This document shows, in pieces, positions 52,345-61,084 of a stretch of DNA of 61,084 nucleotides. Origin of the DNA: Nitrospira sp. CG24C (GTDB lineage: Bacteria; Nitrospirota; Nitrospiria; Nitrospirales; Nitrospiraceae). Location of the stretch: contig NEWR02000009.1 of assembly GCA_002869885.2 (NCBI GenBank), forward strand, positions 849,171 through 910,254. The letters run 5' to 3'. Under the pieces are notes generated by a model, which was not told where the DNA came from, ran no database searches, and saw only the letters and a program-made list of their open reading frames with translations. Position 1 is the stretch's first letter. Every line of letters starts with the position of its first letter. The translations under genes were made by a program, and so were the position numbers.

Positions 52345-52500
52345 CGGTCTATCTTGTTTATCTGGTCTGTCCGTTGATCTGGTTTGTTTTGTTTATCTGG
52401 TTGATTTGGTTCATCTGGTTAGTTTCGTACAACCAGAAACAAGACAAACCAAATAAACCAAATAACGATCTTCCTACGTTGGAAGACTTTTTCAGCCTCC
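52345..52500. repeat. composite hairpin element, copy 4
   Basis: GGTCTATCTTGTTTATCTGG-type words, apex GTTAGTTTCGTACAACCA, then the arm ACAAACCAAATAAACC, and the module GACTTTTTCAG (reverse of CTGAAAAAGTC) on the far side. It has the same parts as copy 1 in opposite orientation, between yidC and mnmE. Confidence 0.7.
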
Positions 52501-52519
52501 TGCCAGTGAAAGAGGCGTC

Positions 52520-53947
52520 ATGCATGGCGGACTCAACGACACGATTTGTGCCATTGCCACCCCCGCAGGCGAGGGCGGTATTGGGATCGTTCGTCTGAGT
52601 GGTCCTCATGCGCTTGCTGTCGCCTCCCAAGTTGTTCGGCTTCGCTCTGGTGATCCGCTCTCATCGGTTCCCTCCCATACGCTACATCTTGCCGATCTTG
52701 TAATCCCCGCATCGCAGAGTCAGAAAGTGACGCCCATCCTTCACAAACGCCTACCTATATCGGGCCTACTCGATGAAGCGCTCGTGGTCTATATGAAAGG
52801 GCCTCGATCGTATACGGCAGAGGACGTGGTGGAGATTCAGTCTCATGGCGGAGCCTTGGTGCTTGGGATGGTTTGTACGGTATGTATTGAGTCCGGCGCA
52901 CGGATGGCGGAGCCGGGAGAGTTTACGAAGCGGGCCTTTCTCAACGGGCGGTTAGATCTCTCCCAGGCGGAAGCGGTACTCGATACGATCAGGGCCACAT
53001 CATCCGCCGGATTGAATATCGCTCAACGCCAGCTACGAGGTGATCTCGCTCGTGAGGTGGAACAGGCTCGGACCTCTCTTCTAACGGTATTGGCCCATGT
53101 AGAGGCGGGAATCGATTTTGTGGGCGAAGATATTTCCTTTCTTCAGCGCGATGAACTGGTGCGCATCGTGGGCGAGGCCTGTGCGGTGGTTCAGAGGCTG
53201 GAAACCACGGCGCAGGAGGGCCGGATCTTGCGGGAAGGCGCGCGAGTCGTCATCCTTGGCCGACCGAATGTCGGCAAATCCAGTCTGTTGAACCGTCTTC
53301 TGAGGGAAGAGCGGGCGATTGTGACGGCCATTCCCGGGACGACGAGGGATGCCATTGAGGAATCTATCGATCTCGACGGGGTGATGATTCGTTTGGTTGA
53401 TACGGCAGGAGTGCGGGAAACGGACGATATTGTCGAGCAGGAAGGGATTAAACGGACGCGTGCTGCGCAGAACGAGGCGGACCTCCTGTTAGTGGTCGTG
53501 GATGGCAGTGTGCTTCTCACGAGCGATGATCGGGCGCTCTTGAGCGCCGCCAGGGGTCGTAAGCATATAGTGATCCTGAACAAGGCGGATCTTGCCGCGA
53601 CAGTGGAAACTGATACCGCGCTTGAGGGCCACCAGGTATTTGTTGTTTCGGCTAAAACAGGTTTGGGGATTGAGACGGTGAAGTCGGCTCTTCGCGCTCA
53701 GCTTGTGTCCGAGGGCTTTGAGGCAGCGGAGAGCGTCACGGTGACGAACGTACGGCATCGTGACGCATTACGCCGGGCCGGTGAATCCCTGGGCCAGGCT
53801 CTCGAGTCCGTGCGGTGCGGAATGGCCGGAGAGTTTGTCTCGATCGATGTGCGCGCTGCAGCCGACGCGCTCGGAGAAATTACGGGCGCCATTACGACAG
53901 ACGAGATTCTCGGCCGAATCTTTTCAGAATTCTGTATCGGTAAGTAG
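52520..53947 (+). CDS. mnmE: tRNA modification GTPase MnmE
   Basis: 475 residues. N-terminal domain ([21 protein letters not shown], given here split as [10 protein letters not shown] and [11 protein letters not shown]), helical domain, G domain with [30 protein letters not shown] and NKAD, and the C-terminal CIGK. With MnmG it makes the 5-carboxymethylaminomethyl group of wobble uridine. 13 bases separate it from mnmG. Confidence 0.97.
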   Translation: MHGGLNDTICAIATPAGEGGIGIVRLSGPHALAVASQVVRLRSGDPLSSVPSHTLHLADLVIPASQSQKVTPILHKRLPISGLLDEALVVYMKGPRSYTAEDVVEIQSHGGALVLGMVCTVCIESGARMAEPGEFTKRAFLNGRLDLSQAEAVLDTIRATSSAGLNIAQRQLRGDLAREVEQARTSLLTVLAHVEAGIDFVGEDISFLQRDELVRIVGEACAVVQRLETTAQEGRILREGARVVILGRPNVGKSSLLNRLLREERAIVTAIPGTTRDAIEESIDLDGVMIRLVDTAGVRETDDIVEQEGIKRTRAAQNEADLLLVVVDGSVLLTSDDRALLSAARGRKHIVILNKADLAATVETDTALEGHQVFVVSAKTGLGIETVKSALRAQLVSEGFEAAESVTVTNVRHRDALRRAGESLGQALESVRCGMAGEFVSIDVRAAADALGEITGAITTDEILGRIFSEFCIGK

Positions 53948-53960
53948 GAAAAGGTTGAAC

Positions 53961-55853
53961 ATGGGACAGTCAGTCGACGTCATTGTGGTGGGCGGAGGTC
54001 ATGCCGGCTGCGAAGCCGCCTTGGCTGCAGCGCGCATGGGTGCGCAAACCTTGTTGCTCACGATGGATCGTGACCGAATCGCACAGATGTCGTGCAACCC
54101 GGCGATCGGGGGAATCGCCAAAGGACATCTGGTAAAGGAAATCGATGCGCTGGGCGGGGAAATGGCGCGGAACACCGATCTTGCCGGCATCCAGTTCCGC
54201 TTCATCAACACGAGTAAAGGCCCTGCGGTGCGGGCCCTCCGCGTCCAATGCGACAAGAAGCTGTACCGGGACGCCATGCAACGAACGTTGGGCCTGCAAT
54301 CAGGGCTGACGATCGGTGAAGGGACGGTCGATCGCTTGCTGACGCATGCCGGTGCGATTACCGGTGTGGTGACGAACCATGGCGATCACATACACGCGAA
54401 GGCCGTTATTCTGACATCGGGAACATTCCTTAAGGGACTTATCCATGTCGGCTTGAATCATTTTCCTGCGGGACGAGCCGGAGAGGCGTCTGCCGAGCAT
54501 CTGTCCGATTGTATGCGCGACCTGGGATTCGAAGTGGGCCGGCTCAAAACCGGCACGCCTCCTCGCTTGGACGGAGCCACTATCGATTTTTCCGTGATGA
54601 CGCCTCAGCCGGGAGATGATCCACCGGTGCCGTTTTCGTATCGGACCGACCGGATTGATAACCGTCAGCTCCCCTGTCATTTGACCCATACCAATCGTGC
54701 AACACACGAACTGATCCAACGCAATCTTGACCGGTCACCGCTCTACAGCGGCATTATTGAGTCGGTAGGGCCTCGGTATTGCCCATCGATTGAAGACAAA
54801 GTCGTGCGTTTTGCCGACAAAGAACGCCACCAGGTCTTTATTGAGCCTGAAGGGTTGGATAGCCGCGAATTTTATCCCAACGGAATCTCCACCAGCCTAC
54901 CGGTCGATGTCCAGGCCGGGATTCTGAAAACGATTCCAGGATTAGAGCAAGCCACCATGCTTAAGCCTGGCTATGCGGTTGAATACGACTACTTTCCACC
55001 ACGGCAACTGCACCAGACCCTGGAGACTAAGCTTTTAAATGGTCTCTACCACGCAGGGCAAATCAATGGGACCTCCGGATATGAGGAAGCAGCGGCTCAG
55101 GGTCTCATGGCTGGAATTAATGCAGTCCTTGGATTTCGAGACGAACCCCCATTAGTGCTCGACCGGTCGCAGGCCTATATTGGTGTTTTAATTGATGATC
55201 TCATCACAAAAGACGCACGCGAGCCCTATCGCATGTTTACATCACGGGCAGAATACCGCCTACTATTGCGCCATGGAAATGCTGACCTTCGATTAACTGA
55301 TACTGGACGGATGGTTGGATTGATTTGCGACGAAGTATATGAAAAATTTAAGATAAAACAACAATCAATTGAATCTGAGCTCTTACGCCTCGAAGAGTTT
55401 CGACCAAAACTCACGGAAGCTGTTCGTGAACGGCTAGCCAAGATTCAGATTCAGGAGATCTCTGGGCCCTATACAACAGCTCAACTTTTACGACGCCAGG
55501 AGGCACATTATAGGCCCCTGTTAGAGGCGCTTGAGATGAGCACGGTGGAAGATATTGAAACTGCTCATGAAATAGAGTTACAGGTCAAGTATTCAGGTTA
55601 CATAAAGCGCCAGCTTCAGCAGATAAACCGATTTAAAGGCCTCGAAACAAAGGCTATTCCGGTAGCCTTCAATTACGATGGAACTCCTGGTTTTTCACAG
55701 GAGGTCAGAGAAAAATTAAAAAAGGTTCGCCCTGCCTCTATTGGCCAGGCATCGAGAATTTCAGGAGTCACACCAGCAGCAATTTCTCTTCTCCTCGTCG
55801 CACTCGAAAAATACAAGGGTGGATCCGGCAGAGATAGTCTTCAGCTAGCCTAA
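53961..55853 (+). CDS. mnmG: tRNA uridine modification enzyme MnmG
   Basis: 630 residues. FAD motif [17 protein letters not shown], the conserved [20 protein letters not shown] (split as [10 protein letters not shown] and [10 protein letters not shown]) and the block [20 protein letters not shown] (split as [10 protein letters not shown] and [10 protein letters not shown]). It acts with MnmE. From about 55150 the base composition turns AT-rich while the protein stays normal. ATG at 53961 after AAAAGGTTGAAC. Confidence 0.97.
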   Translation: MGQSVDVIVVGGGHAGCEAALAAARMGAQTLLLTMDRDRIAQMSCNPAIGGIAKGHLVKEIDALGGEMARNTDLAGIQFRFINTSKGPAVRALRVQCDKKLYRDAMQRTLGLQSGLTIGEGTVDRLLTHAGAITGVVTNHGDHIHAKAVILTSGTFLKGLIHVGLNHFPAGRAGEASAEHLSDCMRDLGFEVGRLKTGTPPRLDGATIDFSVMTPQPGDDPPVPFSYRTDRIDNRQLPCHLTHTNRATHELIQRNLDRSPLYSGIIESVGPRYCPSIEDKVVRFADKERHQVFIEPEGLDSREFYPNGISTSLPVDVQAGILKTIPGLEQATMLKPGYAVEYDYFPPRQLHQTLETKLLNGLYHAGQINGTSGYEEAAAQGLMAGINAVLGFRDEPPLVLDRSQAYIGVLIDDLITKDAREPYRMFTSRAEYRLLLRHGNADLRLTDTGRMVGLICDEVYEKFKIKQQSIESELLRLEEFRPKLTEAVRERLAKIQIQEISGPYTTAQLLRRQEAHYRPLLEALEMSTVEDIETAHEIELQVKYSGYIKRQLQQINRFKGLETKAIPVAFNYDGTPGFSQEVREKLKKVRPASIGQASRISGVTPAAISLLLVALEKYKGGSGRDSLQLA

Positions 55854-55927
55854 TCCAGGACGAGCGAATGACGATATTTCTATTATCCCTCTAGAATGTC
55901 TTGACCTCATCTGCTGATTCACGTAAT

Positions 55928-55943
55928 TGTTCCACGTGGAACA
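55928..55943. promoter_or_regulatory. parS site 1
   Basis: TGTTCCACGTGGAACA is a perfect 16-base palindrome and matches the known bacterial parS consensus bound by ParB. It overlaps the likely start of rsmG. Confidence 0.92.
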
Positions 55944-56586
55944 TGAACAGGAATTGCGGGATCTCACGGTTAGCGCTGCAAGGGAGCTTGGGCTAACAAT
56001 CGAGGAAGTCCATGCAGAGCAGTTCATGCGTTATCTCACTCATCTCATTGAGTGGAATAAATCAATCAATCTCACGACGATCACTAACCCCAAGGAAATT
56101 ATCATCAAGCATTTCATTGACTCGCTTGGTGTGCTTATCGCGACAAGCTTCCAGAAAAATAGCGTGGTGCTCGATATAGGATCTGGAGGAGGGTTTCCTG
56201 GTATTCCTCTTAAAATTGCGAGATCTGATATTCGACTAATTCTAGTAGAACCGGTTCGGAAGAAATGTTCTTTCCTCAATTCGGTGATCGGCCTATTAAA
56301 ACTGCATGATGTGGCTGTATTTAATGGCACTATCGAACAATATGCCAAACAACCACTCCGGCATACTATTGATATGGTTGTGCTAAGGGCCTTGAAGTAT
56401 AAAGAAATAAAGGAATATATTCCTGAATTATTGGCCACAAAAGGGAAGATCGTTTTGTATCGAACAGAAATCATTGAGGAACAAGAAATCGGAAAAGAAT
56501 TTCATCTTGTAAGCGAAACAGCGTTTATTCTTCCTCAGGCGTCTGGGAAGAGAGTTATATCGGTGCTTGAGAAAAATAGCCAATAA
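55936..56586 (+). CDS. rsmG: 16S rRNA (guanine527-N7)-methyltransferase RsmG
   Basis: 216 residues. SAM motif VLDIGSGGGFPGIPLKIA, then LVEPVRKKCSFL and VVLRALK. It methylates G527 of 16S rRNA. The start is either GTG at 55936, inside parS, or TTG at 55927; neither has a clear ribosome site. The gene is AT-rich. It lies between mnmG and parA as in many bacteria. Confidence 0.93.
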   Translation: MEHEQELRDLTVSAARELGLTIEEVHAEQFMRYLTHLIEWNKSINLTTITNPKEIIIKHFIDSLGVLIATSFQKNSVVLDIGSGGGFPGIPLKIARSDIRLILVEPVRKKCSFLNSVIGLLKLHDVAVFNGTIEQYAKQPLRHTIDMVVLRALKYKEIKEYIPELLATKGKIVLYRTEIIEEQEIGKEFHLVSETAFILPQASGKRVISVLEKNSQ

Positions 56587-56607
56587 TACAGTCCGTCGAT
56601 ATGTGAA

Positions 56608-56623
56608 TGTTCCACGTGGAACA
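56608..56623. promoter_or_regulatory. parS site 2
   Basis: A second perfect copy of TGTTCCACGTGGAACA in the gap before parA, 680 bases from the first. It would load ParB at the origin-proximal segment. Confidence 0.92.
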
Positions 56624-56666
56624 TTATTGATGGGCATGTGTAGGAGTGAATGGTTCAGCCTTCAAT

Positions 56667-57443
56667 ATGGCAAAGATTATAGCAATCGCAAATCAAAAGG
56701 GTGGCGTAGGAAAGACGACAACAGCTGTGAATCTTGCCGCTGGGGTCGCACTCCTTGGCAATCGTGTCTTGCTTGTGGATATGGATCCACAAGGGAATGC
56801 CACGAGTGGATTAGGGATCGACCCTCGTTCTCTACAGACTACTGTGTATAACTGCTTGATTAATTATGTAAAATTTCATGATGCCGTACAAGTCACCGAA
56901 GTGAACGGTTTATCACTGTTGCCGGCAAATGCTGACTTATCAGGAGCAGAAATAGAGCTAGTGAATGTTGAAGAACGTGAAAAACTGCTTCGGCATTTTT
57001 TGCGAGATGTTGACAAGTTGTTCGACGTTATTTTTCTCGATTGTCCTCCTACATTGGGAATTCTGACGGTGAATGCACTCGTTGCAGCTCGTGGCGTCTT
57101 AGTCCCGGTTCAATGTGAATATTATGCCATGGAAGGGCTAAGCCGCTTGGTTGGAAATATCGATCGAGTTCGTCAGTCGTTTAACCCTGAACTCCAGCTG
57201 GAAGGGATCGTCTTGACAATGTTCGATGCGCGGAATACGTTGGCGCGTCAGGTCTCTGAACAAGTTCGTGGATATTTCAAAGATGTCGTCTACAACACAG
57301 TGATCCCCCGCAATGTAACACTGGCGGAGGCTCCAAGTTATGGACGCCCAGCCATGTTATATAACGTCGCATCGGCAGGATCGCAAGCCTATCTGTCCTT
57401 AGCCAAGGAGTTTGTGAGTCATGGAGAAAAAAGCGCTCGGTAG
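56667..57443 (+). CDS. parA: chromosome partitioning ATPase ParA (Soj)
   Basis: 258 residues. Deviant Walker A KGGVGKTTTAVNLA, LLVDMDPQGNATSGLG and LDCPPTLG. ParA moves the ParB-parS complex at chromosome segregation. ATG at 56667 gives the normal MAKIIAIANQKGG; the upstream GTG is too near AGGAG. Overlaps parB by 23 bases. Confidence 0.96.
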   Translation: MAKIIAIANQKGGVGKTTTAVNLAAGVALLGNRVLLVDMDPQGNATSGLGIDPRSLQTTVYNCLINYVKFHDAVQVTEVNGLSLLPANADLSGAEIELVNVEEREKLLRHFLRDVDKLFDVIFLDCPPTLGILTVNALVAARGVLVPVQCEYYAMEGLSRLVGNIDRVRQSFNPELQLEGIVLTMFDARNTLARQVSEQVRGYFKDVVYNTVIPRNVTLAEAPSYGRPAMLYNVASAGSQAYLSLAKEFVSHGEKSAR

Positions 57444-58269
57444 AGGACTCGACGCATTGCTGCCCGCCATCAAGCCCGTATCGATGCCGGAATTGCCTGA
57501 GGTGCAACATCTGCGGATCGATGCGATCGTACCGAACCGGTATCAGCCGAGACAATCGTTTTCCCCTCAGGAACTCGCAGAACTCACAGCCTCATTGAAG
57601 CAAAATGGATTGCTTCAACCGATATTAGTTCGCCGCAAGGGCGACGGAATCTACGAGATCATTTCCGGTGAACGGCGTTGGCGCGCGGCGAAAGAAGCAG
57701 GACTGGAAACGATTCAAGCCGTCATTCGCAATTGCGGAGATGAAGAATCTGTTGTCCTGGCGCTGATAGAGAATATTCAACGCGCAGATCTCAATCCCAT
57801 GGAAATGGCTAAAACTTACCATCGGATGATGAACGAATTTGGACTAACCCAGGACACAATTGCGCATCGAGTCGATTGTGAGCGATCGTCGGTTGCCAAT
57901 ATCGTACGTCTTATCAATCTTCCTTCGGAGATCCAGCAGCTGATTGAAACGAATCAAATCTCCATGGGGCATGCCAAAGTCATTCTCGGTCTCCATGAAC
58001 AGAATGAACAGCTTAGAGTTGCCAAGTTGGTAGTCTCAAACGTTTTATCGGTGAGAGAAACAGAAAAACTCGTAGAGTCTGCGTCAGTTGCGAAGAAACG
58101 AGGGATAAAGGAATTGCAGCGAACCCCTTGGTCTGACGTGGAAGATCGATTACAGAAACGATTAGGCACTAAAGTCGTAATCCAGAAAGGGAAACGAGGC
58201 GGTAAAATCGTCATTCACTACTTCTCCCATCCTGAACTCGATGGAATTCTTGAGACACTTCTGAACTAG
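57421..58269 (+). CDS. parB: chromosome partitioning protein ParB (Spo0J)
   Basis: 282 residues. N-terminal box KALGRGLDALLP (ParA contact), CTP/parS domain with RYQPRQSF and SGERRWRAAKEAGL, a helix-turn-helix QDTIAHRVDCERSSVANIV, and a C-terminal dimer domain. It binds the two parS sites just upstream. Start ATG at 57421 within parA. Confidence 0.96.
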   Translation: MEKKALGRGLDALLPAIKPVSMPELPEVQHLRIDAIVPNRYQPRQSFSPQELAELTASLKQNGLLQPILVRRKGDGIYEIISGERRWRAAKEAGLETIQAVIRNCGDEESVVLALIENIQRADLNPMEMAKTYHRMMNEFGLTQDTIAHRVDCERSSVANIVRLINLPSEIQQLIETNQISMGHAKVILGLHEQNEQLRVAKLVVSNVLSVRETEKLVESASVAKKRGIKELQRTPWSDVEDRLQKRLGTKVVIQKGKRGGKIVIHYFSHPELDGILETLLN

Positions 58270-58426
58270 TCCACGCCACATTCTGCCTCAAAGAGGCCTG
58301 GCTACGTAGAGGCATACTTGTTGCTTATACGTATGCGCGGCCATGAGCATTCTGATCGACTACTTCTCATGACAGCATCACAGCTATGCTGGAATAGTGG
58401 AGGCATCAACTCGAGGAGGCGCGTTC

Positions 58427-58924
58427 ATGTGGGGACAGGAAAAAAGAGAAGAGACAGGCTCTAACGAGCAGGAAGGCAAAGAGGTTACCATGGTTGTTGC
58501 AAATTCAACAATTGCCGATGGGGCGGGGGACATTAGTGCCTTTGTGGGGAAGGGAGTCGAATTCAAGGGTACCATCTCCTATAGCGGCACGGTGAGAATC
58601 GATGGACAGCTTGACGGAGAAATTCACACTGACGGCGTGCTCCTGATTGGTGAAGAGGCCATCATCCAGGCAAAAATTACTGCCGGAACCATTGTCTGTA
58701 AGGGAAAGATCACCGGGGATGTCGTTGCGAAAGACAGCATCAAGCTCCGTGCTCCGGCCATCATGAATGGAAGCGTCAAGACGCCGGTCCTTTCAATGGA
58801 AGACGGCGTGTTGTTCAACGGCGCACTCGAAATGGCTCACGGCGTTCGCGATGTCTCTCGGGATGCCTCGCTGCTGCCCATCGGAGTGATCACACCCCCT
58901 CATATCAAACGCGTCAATGGCTAG
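58427..58924 (+). CDS. bactofilin 1
   Basis: 165 residues. Core right-handed beta-helix with repeats KGTISYSGTVRIDGQLDGEI, EEAIIQAKITAGTIVCKGKI and GDVVAKDSIKLRAPAIMNGS. Bactofilins polymerise into cytoskeletal filaments. GAGGAGG precedes the ATG at 58427. It follows parB on the same strand; see bactofilin 2. Confidence 0.93.
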   Translation: MWGQEKREETGSNEQEGKEVTMVVANSTIADGAGDISAFVGKGVEFKGTISYSGTVRIDGQLDGEIHTDGVLLIGEEAIIQAKITAGTIVCKGKITGDVVAKDSIKLRAPAIMNGSVKTPVLSMEDGVLFNGALEMAHGVRDVSRDASLLPIGVITPPHIKRVNG

Positions 58925-59012
58925 GAAACATATTACTATCTAGGCATTTTACCTGTATATTTTTGTGTGGTGCCGGGCCATGCATGTGCGGGAAGAGCCT
59001 TAGGAGGCGATC

Positions 59013-59438
59013 ATGTGGGCAATGAAAGAGCGCGCTCAGCAAATCGAGCAAGACAACGAGAATTTTACGCTGTTAGGGAGAGGCACGGATTTCAAGGGCG
59101 TCGTGAGCTTTGATGGCACAGTTCGGATTGATGGGCGCGTCGAAGGCGAGATATATATATCCGGAACTCTGATCGTCGGAGAGCATGCCGTAATCGAGGG
59201 CGTCGTATCAGTTGGAGTGCTCATGAATAGCGGCAAGATCAACGGCACCGTCACTGCCCTTGAAAAGATCCATATCCTTAAGCCTGGTGTACTTGTTGGC
59301 GATATCCGAACCCCGGTCATTGCGATCGAAGAAGGTTCTCGTTTCCATGGGATGTGCGACATGGGAGATCATCATTGGAGCGGCGAACGTAACCCACCGG
59401 TCGACGTGTCGCCCAATCTTGCTGCATCTGCCCGTTAA
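59013..59438 (+). CDS. bactofilin 2
   Basis: 141 residues, a paralogue of the preceding gene: FKGVVSFDGTVRIDGRVEGE, GEHAVIEGVVSVGVLMNSG and GDIRTPVIAIEEGSRFHG. Shorter ends and a His-rich tail (CDMGDHHW). AGGAGGCGATC precedes the ATG. Two adjacent paralogues may form mixed filaments. Confidence 0.92.
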   Translation: MWAMKERAQQIEQDNENFTLLGRGTDFKGVVSFDGTVRIDGRVEGEIYISGTLIVGEHAVIEGVVSVGVLMNSGKINGTVTALEKIHILKPGVLVGDIRTPVIAIEEGSRFHGMCDMGDHHWSGERNPPVDVSPNLAASAR

Positions 59439-59454
59439 CTGCAGGAAACAGCCC

Positions 59455-59640
59455 CTAGCCCGCATTATTCATGAAGCTTCTGCTGCAAGCCCGGATACGC
59501 GGCTGTGACGGGCAGTCTCGCCGTTTACCCCTTCGACATACTGCACGAGTATGCCTCAGGGCTTCACGCCTCCGAGTGCCCGTCTCGCTTCGCGTCTGCA
59601 CGCTTTCGCAACGAACCTTCATGAAAAATGCGGGCTAGCC
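59455..59640. repeat. long inverted repeat, MITE-like candidate
   Basis: CTAGCCCGCATTATTCATGAA near 59456, here over the 20-base limit by one so given as CTAGCCCGCAT plus TATTCATGAA, pairs with TTCATGAAAAATGCGGGCTAG in the same way near 59619-59639. The loop is about 140 bases with no gene. It could be a small transposed element, but no target duplication is evident. Confidence 0.55.
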
Positions 59641-59673
59641 CTTTTCCTCTCTCCTCAGTACAATAGCGCCCCT

Positions 59674-60756
59674 ATGGCTTGCCCTACTGTTCTCCTTGGC
59701 ATGAGCGGTGGAGTGGACAGCTCTGTCGCCGCAGCCCTTCTGGTACGCCAGGGCTACGACGTTCGTGGTGTCACACTTCAGGTCTGGGAGCACGAAGACG
59801 AAACCGTCGCAGTCTCTAAGCGCTGGGAAGAACGTGGCTGCTGCAAGGTCGGTATTGCCCGATATGTCGCGCAGACATTGAAGATCCCGCATGAGGTGGT
59901 CGACACCAGAGAAACCTTTCGTGCCGGCGTGATCGACGACTTTGTAGCCGGCTATCTCGAAGGTACAACGCCCAATCCCTGTGTCCGGTGCAACGAGCGC
60001 GTCAAACTGCGGGCTCTCATTGAGCTTGCGGACGCGCGCGGGATCAATTTTGTGGCCACCGGTCACTATGTTCGCATTGGGGAATCCGAGGGGCAGTCGA
60101 CTCTTCAGCGAGCGGCCGATCCCAGGAAAGATCAAAGCTATTTTCTCTATCGCCTCAGGCAGTCATGGCTCGCGCGGCTGCTCTTTCCTGTGGGAGGAAT
60201 GCAGAAGACTGACGTGTGGAAGGAAGCGGAGGCGTTGGGCCTTCCCGCAGATGAATTGAAGGAAAGCCAGGAAATTTGCTTCGTGAGCCATGGCGATTAT
60301 CGAACCTTTATCGAGAAGGAGGCGCCTGCTGCCAAGAAGCCGGGGGCCTTCGTGGACGATGAGGGACAATATTTAGGCGACCATGAAGGGATCGCCTTTT
60401 ATACACCCGGTCAACGACGGGGGCTCGGGATCGCGGCCGGCCGCAGGCTCTATGTTCAGCAAGTCCAGCCCGCTACCAATACTGTCGTCCTTGGAGGAGA
60501 AGAGTCATTGCGGCGCAGTCAGTGTGATGTCGCAGATCTGAATCTCTTCGACTCCTCACTACTCGGTGGATCGAGAGAGGCCGAGGTCAAGGTCCGGTAT
60601 GCCACGCCTGCCACGCCTGCGACCATCCAGTCTCGTTCAGATGGCACCCTCCGCATTGTCTTCCATGAGCCACAGCGCGCCTTGAGTCCAGGGCAATCCG
60701 CGGTGTTCTATCGAAATGATCGTGTACTGGGCGGCGGCATCATCCAATCATTTTAG
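59674..60756 (+). CDS. mnmA: tRNA-specific 2-thiouridylase MnmA
   Basis: 360 residues. PP-loop GMSGGVDSSVAA, GCCKVGIARYVA, NPCVRCNERVK (first catalytic Cys), FVATGHY, and GLPADELKESQEICFVS (second Cys). It makes s2U34 of Lys, Glu and Gln tRNAs, the same base that MnmE/MnmG modify. ATG at 59674. Confidence 0.96.
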   Translation: MACPTVLLGMSGGVDSSVAAALLVRQGYDVRGVTLQVWEHEDETVAVSKRWEERGCCKVGIARYVAQTLKIPHEVVDTRETFRAGVIDDFVAGYLEGTTPNPCVRCNERVKLRALIELADARGINFVATGHYVRIGESEGQSTLQRAADPRKDQSYFLYRLRQSWLARLLFPVGGMQKTDVWKEAEALGLPADELKESQEICFVSHGDYRTFIEKEAPAAKKPGAFVDDEGQYLGDHEGIAFYTPGQRRGLGIAAGRRLYVQQVQPATNTVVLGGEESLRRSQCDVADLNLFDSSLLGGSREAEVKVRYATPATPATIQSRSDGTLRIVFHEPQRALSPGQSAVFYRNDRVLGGGIIQSF

Positions 60757-60781
60757 CTTTCTTTCGATCCACACCGTCATA

Positions 60782-60811
60782 TTGACAGCCCTCGTCTGCC
60801 AATGCTAACTT
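60782..60811 (+). promoter_or_regulatory. promoter candidate for the ATP synthase genes
   Basis: TTGACA at 60782-60787 and TAACTT at 60806-60811 with 18-base spacer, 72 bases before the atpH start. Confidence 0.5.
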
Positions 60812-60883
60812 GTCGCGCTGCTTTTCGTGCGAGCCACGAAGGCTACCCCCTTTCTCTAAATAAAGAGCGAACGGACCGTTAAA

Positions 60884-61084
60884 GTGATTAAGACAGCAGT
60901 GGCGCGACGTTATGCACAGGCGCTATTCGAACTCCTCGACCAATCCACCATCGACCCAACCCGTGCGGCCTTAACGGAGCTGGGGCAAGCGATCAAGGAT
61001 TCGGCAGAATTGCGCCATGTCGTGGCCTCGCCGAGCTTTGGAGCCGAAGACAAAATTGCCGTTCTTGCAGAACTCGGTTCACGT
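60884..61084 (+). CDS. atpH: ATP synthase delta subunit, truncated by window edge
   Basis: The first 67 codons: a GTG start, then VARRYAQALFELLDQ and LRHVVASPSFGAEDKIAVL, typical of the F1 delta (OSCP) N-terminal helices. It connects F1 to the peripheral stalk. The rest of the atp operon lies beyond the right edge. Confidence 0.92.
   Translation, partial: MIKTAVARRYAQALFELLDQSTIDPTRAALTELGQAIKDSAELRHVVASPSFGAEDKIAVLAELGSR

Noticed and set aside
961..52500. Hairpin repeats as CRISPR arrays
   Set aside because: No regularly spaced identical direct repeats and no cas genes.
1..61084. Transposase or integrase genes behind the repeats
   Set aside because: None recognised in any frame; the excisionase-type HTH genes have no integrase partner here.

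Overview
The window reads as chromosome of a Gram-negative, moderately GC-rich bacterium, most likely a Nitrospira or close relative. This is inferred from a fused NuoCD, many VPxPA/PEP-CTERM secreted proteins, a His-rich SmbP copper protein of the nitrifier type, a TonB/ExbB2 system and the order rpmH-rnpA-yidC-mnmE-mnmG-rsmG-parA-parB-bactofilins. No nitrite or ammonia oxidation genes are in view, so the genus is not proven. No rRNA, tRNA, CRISPR array or transposase gene was seen.

Left part (1-10031, all minus strand): a complex I cluster midA-nuoA-nuoB-nuoCD-nuoE-nuoF (nuoF cut by the edge), a single-domain response regulator, a gene-free repeat-rich stretch and secA. Every gap inside the nuo cluster holds its own imperfect hairpin.

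Middle-left (10301-23621, plus strand): an envelope island. It has four copies of a small His-rich membrane or secreted protein carrying an LCxWxC motif and a C-terminal (S/P)RAPP motif (a fifth copy lies at 34570). It also has two paralogous outer-membrane barrels, two TlpA-like thioredoxins, TonB, a TonB receptor, a plug-only receptor fragment, a BNR-repeat protein, ExbB/ExbD, two excisionase-type HTH proteins and a propeller lipoprotein. Several genes overlap by ATGA. A plausible joint role is acquisition or handling of a metal, copper being my first guess.

Centre (23756-34536): a PEP-CTERM region with a TIGR03790-type protein, an FGE-fold protein, four other sorted proteins, a decayed di-haem peroxidase and a polyamine-synthase/membrane fusion. 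At 32893 a secreted PEP-CTERM protein continues in frame through its sorting helix into a pseudo-receiver and an OmpR-type DNA-binding domain, an architecture I do not know from any described family. From 34570 to 36743 follow the fifth RAPP protein, two tandem copies of a structured RNA motif (a third copy is at 20493), two MerP-like proteins, a third HTH protein and SmbP.

Right part: tesA/ybbA/ybbP, a sugar dehydrogenase lipoprotein, an operon pgi-pgl-glk-rpiA plus an M1 aminopeptidase (minus strand), then rpmH-rnpA-yidC-mnmE-mnmG-rsmG-parA-parB with two perfect parS sites, two bactofilins, mnmA and the start of atpH. The stretch from late mnmG to parA is clearly more AT-rich. Intergenic DNA throughout carries families of degenerate hairpin repeats, which are described individually.
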